A stretch of 46,126 nt of DNA, taken from positions 1 to 46,126 of the forward strand of contig CAYWBO010000015.1 of assembly GCA_964456625.1 (NCBI GenBank), in the 5' to 3' direction. The notes below the pieces were generated by a model, which was given only the letters and a program-made list of their open reading frames with translations, ran no database searches and was not told the DNA's origin. Of the stretch, positions 26,258 through 34,299 are shown piece after piece (the first letter of the stretch is position 1; the number at the start of each line of letters is the position of its first letter). Source of the stretch: Sulfidibacterium sp964456625 (GTDB lineage: Bacteria; Bacteroidota; Bacteroidia; Bacteroidales; F082). Made by a program: the position numbers and the translations under genes.

Positions 26258-27865
26258 ATGATTAAAATCCTAGTAATTGACGACATGCAGATTAATCTGC
26301 TGGCATTCAAAGAGCTGTTAACCAATGCGTTTCCCGATGTCCAAGTGTTTACGGCATTGTCCGGGAAAGAAGGTATCAAAACTGCACTTACGGAAAACCC
26401 GGATGTAATATTGATTGATCTTGTGATGCCAGACATGGATGGGATTGAGACCTGCAAAAAAATAAAAGAATATGATTCCCTGCTACTCGTTCCGGTTATC
26501 ATGATTACCGCCTCCTCCCCTGACAGTATTATCCGTGCCAGGGCCTTGCGGTCTGGGGCTATTTCTTTTTTGACAAAACCCATCGATTCCATTGAGTTGA
26601 TCGCCCAGTTTTCTTCCGTTATCAAGTTTCGGAATGATGAGAAGAAATTTATTCTGGAAAACAGACGAATGAGAGATTTCGAAAAACTACGCGCCGATGA
26701 CCTTGAAAAAGAACTGAAAAGAGCCTACTATGCCCTGGAGCAAAGTCCCGTTTCAATTATTATAACCGATGTTGAAGGCAATATTGTTTATTGTAATCCA
26801 AAAGTCAGCAGGCTTACCGGATATCCGGTTGAGAAATTGCACGGACGAAATCCCCGTATTTTCCAGTCGGGGGAAACGGCAAAATCAGTGTACAGGAAAA
26901 TGTGGAAAACGATTCTTAATGGTAAAGAGTGGAGAGGAGAATTTCAGAACAAAAAGAAAAGCGGAGAACTGTACTGGGAGTCCGTTTTGATATCCCCTAT
27001 TTTCCATCCGGAAGGCAAGATTATTAATTTTCTTGCTGTAAAAGAAGATGTTACCGAATGGAAAAGGATGATGCAAGACATGAAAATGACTCAGGATCAG
27101 GCCCTCGAAAGCGACCGGCTGAAGTCGGCCTTTCTAATGAATATCAGTCATGAAATAAGGACCCCCATGAATGCAATCCTGGGTTTTACCAGTTTGCTGA
27201 AGGATTCGGACCTGAGAAATCAGGATCAAAGGGAATTTGTCAGGATTATAGAAAGTAGTGGTCACCGTCTGCTGAATACCATCAATGAACTGATTGAGAT
27301 GGCAAAGATTGAATCGGAACAGACCAGGATGTTGATGTCGGCCATAAATTTAAATGAGGAAATAGAGTCAATTTATAACTTTTTCAAGGCGGAAGTGGAG
27401 CAAAAAGGCATCACGTTTACCTACAAGACCGGCTTGCCTGATAACAAGGCGGTCATTCGTTCGGATAGCGAAAAACTTAATTTTATCCTGGTGCATTTGG
27501 TAAGTAATGCTATAAAATACAGCAACAAAGGGCAGATTGAATTCGGATATGTGAAAAAAGGGAAAAATCTCGAATTTTTTGTGAAGGATAACGGGGTTGG
27601 CATCAGGGATGATCAAAAGCGCATCATCTTTGAAAGATTCAGACAAAGCAACGAGTCACTCACCCGTGACTTCCAGGGAATTGGGCTGGGCCTGACTATC
27701 TCTAAAGCTTTTGTGGGCATGTTAAAAGGGAAAATCTGGGTGGAAAGCGAAGATAGCCAGGGCTCAACATTTTATTTTACGATCCCATATAATAATCGTT
27801 GGAAAGATGACCTCCTTGTAAACGTAGAAGGTGTCAATATAGATCAAAAAAAGGTTAATATTTAG
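26258..27865 (+). CDS. Soluble hybrid kinase: REC - PAS - HisKA - HATPase
   Basis: The 535-residue protein begins with a receiver domain (D54 in LIDLVMPDMDG; Lys in FLTKPID), then a PAS domain of about residues 155-270 (SIIITDVEGNIVYCNPKVSRLTGY, GELYWESVLISPIF), a classical HisKA dimer helix with H298 in ISHEIRTPMNA, and an HATPase domain with N, G1 (DNGVGI) and G2 (GIGLGL) boxes. No membrane span is visible. It is the first gene of a tight operon; the next start follows 4 bases after its stop. It belongs to a different kinase class from its two HisKA_3 neighbours, which suggests a multi-step relay. Confidence 0.9.
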   Translation: MIKILVIDDMQINLLAFKELLTNAFPDVQVFTALSGKEGIKTALTENPDVILIDLVMPDMDGIETCKKIKEYDSLLLVPVIMITASSPDSIIRARALRSGAISFLTKPIDSIELIAQFSSVIKFRNDEKKFILENRRMRDFEKLRADDLEKELKRAYYALEQSPVSIIITDVEGNIVYCNPKVSRLTGYPVEKLHGRNPRIFQSGETAKSVYRKMWKTILNGKEWRGEFQNKKKSGELYWESVLISPIFHPEGKIINFLAVKEDVTEWKRMMQDMKMTQDQALESDRLKSAFLMNISHEIRTPMNAILGFTSLLKDSDLRNQDQREFVRIIESSGHRLLNTINELIEMAKIESEQTRMLMSAINLNEEIESIYNFFKAEVEQKGITFTYKTGLPDNKAVIRSDSEKLNFILVHLVSNAIKYSNKGQIEFGYVKKGKNLEFFVKDNGVGIRDDQKRIIFERFRQSNESLTRDFQGIGLGLTISKAFVGMLKGKIWVESEDSQGSTFYFTIPYNNRWKDDLLVNVEGVNIDQKKVNI

Positions 27866-27869
27866 CATT

Positions 27870-29390
27870 ATGAATCGAATTTTAGCCATAGATGACAATC
27901 ATGTCAATCTGGATTTAATCAAAGCTGTTTTATCAAAAAGTATCCCGGAGTGTAATGTTTTTACTGCGCTCTCTGGCAAAGAGGGAATTAATCTGGCAAA
28001 AGAGGTAAAACCCAATGCTATTTTGTTGGATATTATGATGCCCGAGATGAATGGGTTTGAGGTTTGCGAAGCGCTGAAGAATGATGAGCCCACCCGGCAT
28101 ATCCCGGTGTTACTTGTTTCGGCTTACATGCAGACTTCTCAGGACCGTATAAAGGGTCTGGATATCGGGGCAGAGGCCCTGTTGTCAAAACCATTTGAGA
28201 ATGCTGAACTGATTTCTCAGGTGAAAGTGTTGCTACGGATCAACAAGGCAGAAGACCTTTTGCGGAAAAAGAACGAAAGCCTTGAGTTGTTCATCAAGAA
28301 CCAGGCAGAGGAGATAAACAATAATGAAACCCGGTTTTTACAGATTTCGGAATACGCCCACGAATTCTTTTGGGAGGTAGATGTAACGGGAAAATTTACC
28401 TACGTCAGCGCTGTCGTTGAAAATATTCTCGGAGAGAAAAGTGAAGAAATTATTGGAAAGAAACATATCTTTGACTTTTTCAGGGTGGTTGGTAAGGATA
28501 AGACAAAGAAGACGTTGTCTGATATTTTCCGGAACAGATCCTATTACAATAATGTAGAGATATTTTGTCTGGATAAGGCAAACCGAAAGATATGGCTTAC
28601 CATCAGCGGGTTTCCCATCTATGATCAGGAGTCGAATTTTATTGGATACAGAGGTGTCACGCACGATATTACAAGACGAAGACTGGCGGAGGAAGAACTG
28701 AATAAAAGTCTGCGTCAGATCAAGCAGGATCATAAAAAATTAAAGCAACTGAATGCCGAGTTGGATATGGCGGAGGAAAAAGAACGCAGGAGAATTGCAG
28801 AATATTTACATGATGGAATCGGCCAACTGCTTTCTATTGCGCGCATTAATTTATCATCTTTGCAAAATAAAAAGCTCCCGGATGATATTCAGAAAGTTAT
28901 CGTAAAATCATCGGAGTTATTAAGTGAAGCAATTGTAAGATCGAGGGACCTGACTTATGACCTCAGTCCTCCAATATTGTATGAGCTTGGGTTGATTCCC
29001 GCCATCAGGTGGAAATTAAATCAGATCGAAAGTAATTATAAAATACAGACAGCGGTTCAAAGCGAACTCAATAAGATGGACATAAAGAGTGATACGCGTA
29101 TTTTATTATATCGTATCATCAGTGAATTGCTGGTAAACGTTACCAAACACGCACATGCCAGCTTCGTGGAAGTCAAGATATATGAAGACAAAGAGAATTA
29201 CTATATTACGGTTGGAGACAATGGAGTAGGTTTTAACGGCCACGCTGAAGCCGTCAAGGCGCAAAAAGACGGCGGATATGGTTTGTACAGCATCAGTGAA
29301 AGGCTGGATTCCCTTCAGGGCAAGCTCAACATTGAATCCAAGAACAATGGAGCGAGGGTAACAGTTAGTATTCCCATTTTAAACAACTAA
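27870..29390 (+). CDS. Soluble hybrid kinase: REC - PAS - HisKA_3 - HATPase
   Basis: The 506-residue protein has a receiver (D54 in LLDIMMPEMNG, SKPFENAELISQVKVLLRI), a PAS/PAC domain at about residues 150-270 (FLQISEYAHEFFWEVDVTGKF, GYRGVTHDITRR), a coiled coil, and a NarX-type kinase core with H314 in YLHDGIGQ, ending with an HATPase domain. Receiver and kinase halves are close to those of the 24186 protein, so the two are paralogues that differ by the PAS insert. HisKA_3 kinases normally phosphorylate NarL/LuxR-type regulators, and such a gene follows after 4 bases. Confidence 0.9.
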   Translation: MNRILAIDDNHVNLDLIKAVLSKSIPECNVFTALSGKEGINLAKEVKPNAILLDIMMPEMNGFEVCEALKNDEPTRHIPVLLVSAYMQTSQDRIKGLDIGAEALLSKPFENAELISQVKVLLRINKAEDLLRKKNESLELFIKNQAEEINNNETRFLQISEYAHEFFWEVDVTGKFTYVSAVVENILGEKSEEIIGKKHIFDFFRVVGKDKTKKTLSDIFRNRSYYNNVEIFCLDKANRKIWLTISGFPIYDQESNFIGYRGVTHDITRRRLAEEELNKSLRQIKQDHKKLKQLNAELDMAEEKERRRIAEYLHDGIGQLLSIARINLSSLQNKKLPDDIQKVIVKSSELLSEAIVRSRDLTYDLSPPILYELGLIPAIRWKLNQIESNYKIQTAVQSELNKMDIKSDTRILLYRIISELLVNVTKHAHASFVEVKIYEDKENYYITVGDNGVGFNGHAEAVKAQKDGGYGLYSISERLDSLQGKLNIESKNNGARVTVSIPILNN

Positions 29391-29394
29391 AAAG

Positions 29395-30042
29395 ATGTCA
29401 ATAAAAGTTCTAATTGCAGATGATCATCAGTTATTTCGCGAAGGCCTGGTCACCTTGCTGTCTGATGATCCGAATATTGAAGTTATCGGACAGGTAGAGG
29501 ATGGTAAGGAAGCCATCGAACAAGCGAAAAGGTTGGGCCCTGATATTTTAATTATGGATATCGGGATGCCCGTTGTGAACGGGATTGAGGCTACGGGAAT
29601 TTTAAATAAGGAACACCCGGATGTGAAGGTGATCGGACTGACGATGCATGCTGAAAAGAATTTTGTTAAAGGAATGCTCGAAGCCGGAGCCTACGGCTAT
29701 TTATTTAAAAATTGTGCTTACGATGAACTGATACTTGCCATCAACACAGTAAGCTCGGGTAATAAATATTTGAGCAACGAGATTACCGATGTGCTGATCC
29801 ATGAATACATCGGAAAACAAAATGATGTGGAAGCAATAGACCCGATCTTGTCTGAAAGAGAACTGGAGGTGCTGAAGCTCCTGGCAGAAGGGAAATCAAG
29901 CAATGAAATTGCAGAACAGTTGTTTGTGAGTGTAAAAACCATCGGCACACACAAACAACATATTTATGAAAAGTTAAATCTTAGTTCCACTGCCGATTTG
30001 GTAAAATATGCCATCAAGAAAGGAATTATATCATTGTGGTAA
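29395..30042 (+). CDS. NarL/FixJ-family response regulator
   Basis: The 215-residue regulator has a receiver domain with acidic pair DD9-10, phospho-Asp D55 (LIMDIGMPVVNG) and a C-terminal LuxR-type helix-turn-helix (LSERELEVLKLLAEGKSSNEIAEQLFVSVKTIGTH broken over about residues 150-205). It closes the kinase operon and lies directly upstream of the subunit genes of the surface-structure locus, so control of that locus is a reasonable inference. Its DNA targets cannot be deduced; the phased repeats nearby are direct repeats, unlike the inverted sites typical for NarL. Confidence 0.93.
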   Translation: MSIKVLIADDHQLFREGLVTLLSDDPNIEVIGQVEDGKEAIEQAKRLGPDILIMDIGMPVVNGIEATGILNKEHPDVKVIGLTMHAEKNFVKGMLEAGAYGYLFKNCAYDELILAINTVSSGNKYLSNEITDVLIHEYIGKQNDVEAIDPILSERELEVLKLLAEGKSSNEIAEQLFVSVKTIGTHKQHIYEKLNLSSTADLVKYAIKKGIISLW

Positions 30043-30145
30043 GATAAAGGCTTCTGGTTCAGTGTTTTTTCCGGGGGTATAATATAGATTTCTGTTGAGG
30101 TTGAAGCTTGCAATTTCCCTGAAGGGGAAACAGGTTTTTGCCAAA

Positions 30146-30173
30146 ATATCAGAAAATTGAAAGCCAATATCAG
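30146..30173 (+). promoter_or_regulatory. Direct repeat pair with 21-bp period before the first subunit gene
   Basis: ATATCAG occurs at 30146-30152 and again at 30167-30173, exactly 21 bp apart, each followed by a related N-AAATTG. The same spacing and the TCAG core recur upstream of the genes at 32390 and 33338. An inverted copy (CTGATAT) lies at 30219-30225. A weak promoter (TTG 30190, TACTTTTA 30208-30215) follows. Confidence 0.5.
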
Positions 30174-30244
30174 CAAATTGCCTATACTCTTGTCCCCAGA
30201 GCCTGTGTACTTTTACCGCTGATATTGAGAAACAATGACTTGTT

Positions 30245-30811
30245 ATGAAGAAAACAGTATTTTTTATTTCATTTGTTTTGATATTTCAGCTATTTGCAGG
30301 GGTAGCCGTGGGTCAACAAAGCCGCACTACGCATGTTCGTTTTGACCTAAAAATCCCTCCCATAGCACTGATCACTTTTGCTGTTGAAAACAATCAAATA
30401 ATAAGCCATAGTTTTGCGTTATCCTCCAATCAGGTGGAACAGACGATTACCAAAACAAATGTTGACAAGACCTGGCTTAACTACTCTTCCATAGTAAATC
30501 CGGGAAGTACGAATTACATCACCGCCAATATCAGCTCGGGTGTTTTACCTTCGGACGTGACCCTGCATGTTGCTGTGAGTTCTGATGCCGGATCGGGTGC
30601 CGGGGCGCTTGGGGAACCGGTGGGCTCAATTAAGCTGACCCATTATCCTCAAAATCTCATCATCAACATTGGGAGCTGTTATACCGGAGCGGGCGTTAAC
30701 AAGGGCAGACTTCTGAATTATGTCTGGGACAATCCGGAAAGTTATGATTATTATCTTAAATACCTGCATGGTAAGCCGATATCGGTTACCTATACTATAA
30801 CCTCTCACTAA
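30245..30811 (+). CDS. Secreted pilin-like subunit A (novel beta-rich family)
   Basis: The 188-residue protein has a signal peptide (MKKTVFFISF, cleavage near VAVGQ) and a beta-rich body. It shares with five other proteins of this locus a W-x-NYSSIVNPG segment, a Pro/Gly-Thr-Leu strand, a Gly-rich turn and NIGSCYTG near residue 141, ending in a beta strand (VTYTITSH). No known family was recognised. The pattern of one Ig-like fold with terminal alternating hydrophobic strands resembles chaperone-usher pilins; that is inferred from shape and neighbours. The next gene starts 10 bases later. Confidence 0.6.
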   Translation: MKKTVFFISFVLIFQLFAGVAVGQQSRTTHVRFDLKIPPIALITFAVENNQIISHSFALSSNQVEQTITKTNVDKTWLNYSSIVNPGSTNYITANISSGVLPSDVTLHVAVSSDAGSGAGALGEPVGSIKLTHYPQNLIINIGSCYTGAGVNKGRLLNYVWDNPESYDYYLKYLHGKPISVTYTITSH

Positions 30812-30821
30812 TCAACTAAAA

Positions 30822-31379
30822 ATGAAGGAACGGATCTTGAAGTATGTAGTACTGGGAATTGCTTTGTTGTTTGCCGGTAATTCGTTTGGACAATCTATTA
30901 TCGTGGGGCAACCGATTAATTCTGCACCAAATAGAGCCTTTGGCGTTGCTTATATTGACTCGAATCACCCGGTCATCACCATGTCTCCCACGATTTCCAC
31001 GGCCGGCTTTCCGCTTCCTACCCCGTCCAATTCTGATCTTTATCTAAGAACATCCGTTTATCAGAATTGGAGTAACTGGTTTCAAATGGGTTCTATTCGG
31101 GCAGAGCTTTCCAGCGGATCGTTACCTCCGGGAACAACGATGACTGCGGTTTCAGCATCCTGCACCACTACCAGCAGCGGAGGGTACAGAGGTACGCCCG
31201 TGGGCCTGTTGACACTTTCCAACAGTTATCAGACCTTGGTTACTTCAATTGCAACCAGCTACACGGGTACGGGAGATATGGACGGTTATCAGGTGACCTT
31301 TTCGTTAAATCCCAGTAATTATGGTCAGTTGCGAGCCGGCACCTATAATGTTGGAGTCCGTTTCTATATTTACTATTAG
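30822..31379 (+). CDS. Secreted pilin-like subunit B
   Basis: The 185-residue exported protein (signal peptide ending NSFGQ) belongs to the same family as subunit A: NWSNWFQMGSIRAELSSG aligns with its W-x-N-Y region, LPPGTTMTAVSA with the Pro-Gly-Thr strand, and SIATSYTGTGDMDGYQV with the SCYTG motif, with the Cys replaced by Ser-Tyr. It ends with an aromatic strand VGVRFYIYY. Ten bases separate it from subunit A, so the two are one operon. Divergence from the others suggests a special position, such as tip or base, but this is a guess. Confidence 0.55.
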   Translation: MKERILKYVVLGIALLFAGNSFGQSIIVGQPINSAPNRAFGVAYIDSNHPVITMSPTISTAGFPLPTPSNSDLYLRTSVYQNWSNWFQMGSIRAELSSGSLPPGTTMTAVSASCTTTSSGGYRGTPVGLLTLSNSYQTLVTSIATSYTGTGDMDGYQVTFSLNPSNYGQLRAGTYNVGVRFYIYY

Positions 31380-31536
31380 CCCATGATCTTAAATAATTTA
31401 AAACGAATGGGTAGTGAGAGCGATAATTTGCATGTTATCAGTCGTTCCAATTACGGAGCCAAATTCTATAATAAAAAAGGGCTGTTTCTTATTAAGGAGA
31501 CTGGCTGATGAAAGCTGAAGAGAAAAACCGGAGATC

Positions 31537-32106
31537 ATGAGAAAGTTAAAAATACTTCTGAGAATTGTGCTGACCGTGACATTTTTAATGTTCTTTCATC
31601 CGTTTTTGTTTTCACAAAACAATACCATCACGCAGTCCTTTACCATTGTAGTCCCCCAGGTTATGCTTGTAAATGCGGTGGACGCCAGCGGAAGCCCTAA
31701 TGCCATAACATTAGAGATGACTACCAGCGCGGCCGGCAGTAAACTGCAAAACGCTACCGGAACGACTTATGCTCAGGTCTCTTCAATTATTGCCCCAGGA
31801 CAAAATCTCAGAATCCAGGCCAGTTATGACCAAATACCGGTGGGAACAACGCTCCAGGTGACCGGTGCTCTTCCTTCCGGCGGAAACGGGGGCGGTGTTT
31901 TTGGTAATTCCAATACGATAACGCTTTCCACAACGGCTCAGGATCTCATTACCGGGATAGGAAGTTGTTATACCAACACGGGGCCCGGTGATGGCTATAA
32001 ACTAAATTGGCAATTGAGCACGGGTTCCCTGGGAACCTATTCGTCTATTGCTGCAACCTCAGGTTTTTCTACCACAGTTACCTTGACTATCACTACAGGT
32101 GGTTGA
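31537..32106 (+). CDS. Secreted pilin-like subunit C
   Basis: The 189-residue protein has a signal peptide (to about FLFSQ) and the mature start NNTITQSFTIVVPQVMLVNAVDASG, an alternating hydrophobic strand also found in the two subunits that follow. YAQVSSIIAPGQ, IPVGTTLQVTG, ITGIGSCYTN and VTLTIT mark the shared fold. It is preceded by 157 bp with a single TTATCAG and no clear phased repeat. The nearest relatives are the proteins at 32390 and 33338, with which it forms the main subgroup. Confidence 0.6.
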   Translation: MRKLKILLRIVLTVTFLMFFHPFLFSQNNTITQSFTIVVPQVMLVNAVDASGSPNAITLEMTTSAAGSKLQNATGTTYAQVSSIIAPGQNLRIQASYDQIPVGTTLQVTGALPSGGNGGGVFGNSNTITLSTTAQDLITGIGSCYTNTGPGDGYKLNWQLSTGSLGTYSSIAATSGFSTTVTLTITTGG

Positions 32107-32242
32107 TGGGTCGGTTGGCTTGATAGTTCTTTTTAATGATGTATGTATGAGTGGTTTATGAGCCTCTAATCCTGTCATATCAACGGGATGATCATAAATT
32201 AGTCAGGTTCATTACTGATTAAACTTCCTTTTCGAAACCAGT
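32107..32242. other. Spacer before the first regulated subunit cassette
   Basis: This 136-bp AT-rich spacer follows subunit C. I see no gene or strong terminator in it; the phased repeats of the next cassette begin at 32243. Confidence 0.4.
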
Positions 32243-32291
32243 TTATCAGCATTTATGAACTTCATTTCAGGCTTTAGGAACCCCATTTCAG
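32243..32291 (+). promoter_or_regulatory. Three 21-bp-phased direct repeats (operator) of subunit D gene
   Basis: Units start at 32243 (TTATCAG), 32264 (ATTTCAG) and 32285 (ATTTCAG), exactly 21 bp apart. The first two units extend further, with TCAG-N2-TTT-N2-GAAC. The last repeat ends 11 bp before the TTG of a perfect promoter. Spacing of two helical turns puts all sites on one DNA face, as expected for an activator touching RNA polymerase. On the other strand GAAC reads as GTTC, recalling LytTR-type boxes (9-bp boxes, 12-bp spacer). Confidence 0.65.
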
Positions 32292-32302
32292 CAGGTTGCC
32301 TA

Positions 32303-32334
32303 TTGTTTCACATATAGAAAGCGCCCTAATTTTG
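32303..32334 (+). promoter_or_regulatory. Promoter of subunit D gene
   Basis: TTG at 32303-32305, a 21-bp spacer and TAATTTTG at 32327-32334 give a full Bacteroidetes promoter. Transcription would start near 32341 and leave a 5' leader of about 50 bases. Confidence 0.75.
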
Positions 32335-32389
32335 CGGTGTAAATGCAAAAAACGCCAAGTTGAATTTAAAAACATTAAAATTGATTATC

Positions 32390-32956
32390 ATGAAAAATCT
32401 AAAATTACTCTCAAAAATTGCGATGGCAGGCGCCTTTCTCCTGCTGACTACTCACCTGTTCGCGCAGGGTACTTCTACACAGGAGTTAACCATGGGTATT
32501 CCGCAAGTGATGCTTATCAATGCGGTTGATGGTTCCGGAAACGTAGCGGCCGTATCATTACAACTTACCACTACCACCGCTGGTGATGCCATTAACGGAG
32601 GGACCGCAACCAGTTATGCACAGGTTTCTTCTATTATTGCCACAGGTCAAACCCGGAATATCACTGCAAGTGTGACCGGTGTCCCCTCTGGAACAACTTT
32701 AGATGTGCTGGGTGTTACCCCTTCCAGTGGAAATGGTGATGGAACTTTCGGAAGTTCCGCAGGATCTGTTACACTGGGTACAACTGCTGTGAACGTTTTT
32801 ACGGGAATCGGTAGTTGCTATACCGGTACAGCCGCAGGAGATGGATATGAATTAGACTGGACCTGGAATGCAGGGGCCGCCGGAACGTATTCGAGCATTG
32901 TGGCTACAGGTGGAGCCACAGCCACTGTTACTTTGACAATTACTGCCGGTAGTTAA
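32390..32956 (+). CDS. Secreted pilin-like subunit D (probable major subunit)
   Basis: The 188-residue protein has a signal peptide MKNLKLLSKIAMAG...LFAQG and a mature beta-rich domain starting TSTQELTMGIPQVMLINAVDGSG. The family marks are YAQVSSIIATGQ, VPSGTTLDVLG, a Gly/Ser turn, FTGIGSCYTGTAAGDGYEL and a C-terminal strand TATVTLTITAGS. Start 32390 is chosen because the signal peptide begins there; the frame is open 10 codons further up. The gene has its own strong promoter, phased operator and terminator, as expected for an abundant structural subunit. Low Lys/Arg and high Thr/Ser/Gly content fit a surface fibre. Confidence 0.65.
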   Translation: MKNLKLLSKIAMAGAFLLLTTHLFAQGTSTQELTMGIPQVMLINAVDGSGNVAAVSLQLTTTTAGDAINGGTATSYAQVSSIIATGQTRNITASVTGVPSGTTLDVLGVTPSSGNGDGTFGSSAGSVTLGTTAVNVFTGIGSCYTGTAAGDGYELDWTWNAGAAGTYSSIVATGGATATVTLTITAGS

Positions 32957-33000
32957 AAACATTTTTAATTCAACTGTTTGTTATTAAAATGTTTAGGCGT

Positions 33001-33026
33001 CAGGGGAGCTTTGCTCCCCTGTTTTT
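33001..33026 (+). terminator. Terminator of subunit D gene
   Basis: CAGGGGAGC pairs with GCTCCCCTG (9 bp) around a 3-base loop, followed by TTTTT. It closes the subunit D unit 44 bases after the stop codon. Confidence 0.9.
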
Positions 33027-33199
33027 AGAAAAAAGTGAATTGCCAACTACCTATTATTTGTTTGATAAATAGTTCTTTGATAAAGGACCCGGTTTTAAGG
33101 ATGAAAGGTAAAATCCGAAATGGGACAAGAATTAAAGCCGGAACATTCAATGAGAATGAAGAGATGCTGCTATCCACAAGCTCGGTTTTCAGGTTTCAC

Positions 33200-33248
33200 A
33201 CATCAGTGTTTGTGAAACGAATTTCAGACTTTGTGAACTTTATTTCAG
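33200..33248 (+). promoter_or_regulatory. Three 21-bp-phased direct repeats (operator) of subunit E gene
   Basis: Units begin at 33200 (ACATCAG), 33221 (ATTTCAG) and 33242 (ATTTCAG), again exactly 21 bp apart, and end 11 bp before the promoter TTG. The middle unit continues CTTT-N2-GAAC as in the subunit D operator. Bases outside the shared core have drifted between the two copies, so the core seems to be kept by selection. Confidence 0.65.
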
Positions 33249-33259
33249 TAGCTTGCTGA

Positions 33260-33290
33260 TTGTCCCGCTGTATTATATGCTCTACATTTG
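33260..33290 (+). promoter_or_regulatory. Promoter of subunit E gene
   Basis: TTG at 33260-33262, a 20-bp spacer and TACATTTG at 33283-33290 match the Bacteroidetes consensus fully. The leader would be about 40 bases. Confidence 0.75.
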
Positions 33291-33337
33291 TGAAAGAAAA
33301 TACAAGAAGTTGAATTAAAAAATTAAATTGAAAAGTC

Positions 33338-33907
33338 ATGAAAATTCTAAAATTACTCTCTAAGATTACGATGGCAGGAGTTTTCCTGTTAATGACGTCA
33401 AATTTGTTTGCTCAGGGAAATACTACTACCCAGGTATTGACCATGGGAATCCCTCAGGTAAGCCTGATTAATGCAGTGGATGCTTCGGGAAATACTGCCG
33501 CGGTTTCATTGCAACTTACTACTGATGTGGCAGGTACTGCCATTTCGGGTGGAACCGGAACTAGTTATGCTCAGGTTTCATCTATTGTTGCTTCTTCTGC
33601 TACCCGGACCATTCAGGCTAACTATGATCAGATCCCTTCCGGTACAACGCTTGATGTTACCGGGGACCTTCCCAACAGTGGTAATGGCGGTGGCGAATTT
33701 GGTGCTTCAGCCAATACGGTTACATTATCCACTACTGCACAGGACATTTTTACAGGAGTAGGAAGTTGTTATACGGGTACCGCGCCGTTGGACGGTTATA
33801 TCCTGAACTGGCAATGGAATGCAGGAGCTGCCGGAGTTTATCAAAATATTGTGGCTACGTCCGGTTCCTCCACCACGGTTACGTTAACAATAACCGCTAC
33901 AAATTAG
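33338..33907 (+). CDS. Secreted pilin-like subunit E (paralogue of D)
   Basis: The 189-residue protein is the closest relative of subunit D: same signal peptide type (ends LFAQG), mature start NTTTQVLTMGIPQVSLINAVDASG, then YAQVSSIVAS, IPSGTTLDVTG, FTGVGSCYTGTAPLDGY and the end strand TTVTLTITATN. Differences lie mainly in the middle loops. Like D it is monocistronic with its own operator, promoter and terminator, so the two could be alternate or jointly used major subunits. Function as fibre subunit is inferred from family shape and from the chaperone and usher-like genes that follow. Confidence 0.65.
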   Translation: MKILKLLSKITMAGVFLLMTSNLFAQGNTTTQVLTMGIPQVSLINAVDASGNTAAVSLQLTTDVAGTAISGGTGTSYAQVSSIVASSATRTIQANYDQIPSGTTLDVTGDLPNSGNGGGEFGASANTVTLSTTAQDIFTGVGSCYTGTAPLDGYILNWQWNAGAAGVYQNIVATSGSSTTVTLTITATN

Positions 33908-34299
33908 AATCAAAAGTTAGAACCAACCATTCTTTTTACAAGTCAATTGCTTGAGGGGCCCAGTGGCCCCTCTTTTTTTTGCTTTTGTATGAAATTTTCT
34001 TCCATATTAAATCAAATTATCACCAGAATTGTTAGTAACCCGTGGTTACTTCTGTTTCATACGGGATAAAAAACATCACAAAAAGCGCTTTCTCAACACT
34101 AATAATATAATCCAATAAATTAAAAATGAGATAATTACAATTAATTTGAGTTTTGCGAAAATAGAATGAGATGTAACAATTTCGGAATTTTTTTTCCCTG
34201 GTGATAAATAATGATGAAAATGAAAAAAATAGCTTGTGAGAGCCGTAATATCTGATATTTTTTTGTATTATTGTGTTTCAGAATCAATAATTTGATAAC
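33908..34299. other. Intergenic region with terminator and AT-rich leader
   Basis: After the terminator at 33953-33980 there are about 320 AT-rich bases without a gene. An AATATCTGATATT near-palindrome at 34247-34259 and a GTTTCAG at 34275-34281 echo the operator core but are not 21-bp phased. A promoter for the chaperone gene must lie here; no clear TTG/TAnnTTTG pair was found. Confidence 0.4.
33953..33980 (+). terminator. Terminator of subunit E gene
   Basis: GAGGGGCC pairs with GGCCCCTC (8 bp) around CAGT and is followed by eight T. Confidence 0.92.

Larger units (their letters stand above)
32243..33907 (+). repeat. Tandem duplicated cassette: operator - promoter - subunit gene - terminator
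   Basis: The block 32243-33026 (subunit D) and the block 33200-33980 (subunit E) match in layout and sequence: three 21-bp repeats, the same 11-bp gap to TTG, a 20-21-bp promoter spacer, a TAnnTTTG, and a gene whose product is about two-thirds identical by eye. The upstream blocks align without gaps for more than 60 bases. This is a recent tandem duplication with operator and gene copied as one unit. Confidence 0.7.

Noticed and set aside
30146..33248. NarL-type inverted heptamer sites as explanation of the repeats
   Set aside because: The repeats are direct and 21 bp apart; only one isolated inverted copy (30219-30225) was seen.
32243..33248. CRISPR array
   Set aside because: Only two or three short repeats of 7-14 bases with a 21-bp period, joined to promoters; no spacers of CRISPR size and no cas genes.
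30245..33907. Spore coat U or FimA/Mfa1-type (type V) pilins
   Set aside because: No lipobox, no Arg-gingipain cleavage site and no spore-coat-U pattern; the proteins end in a different strand and share a distinct SCYTG motif.
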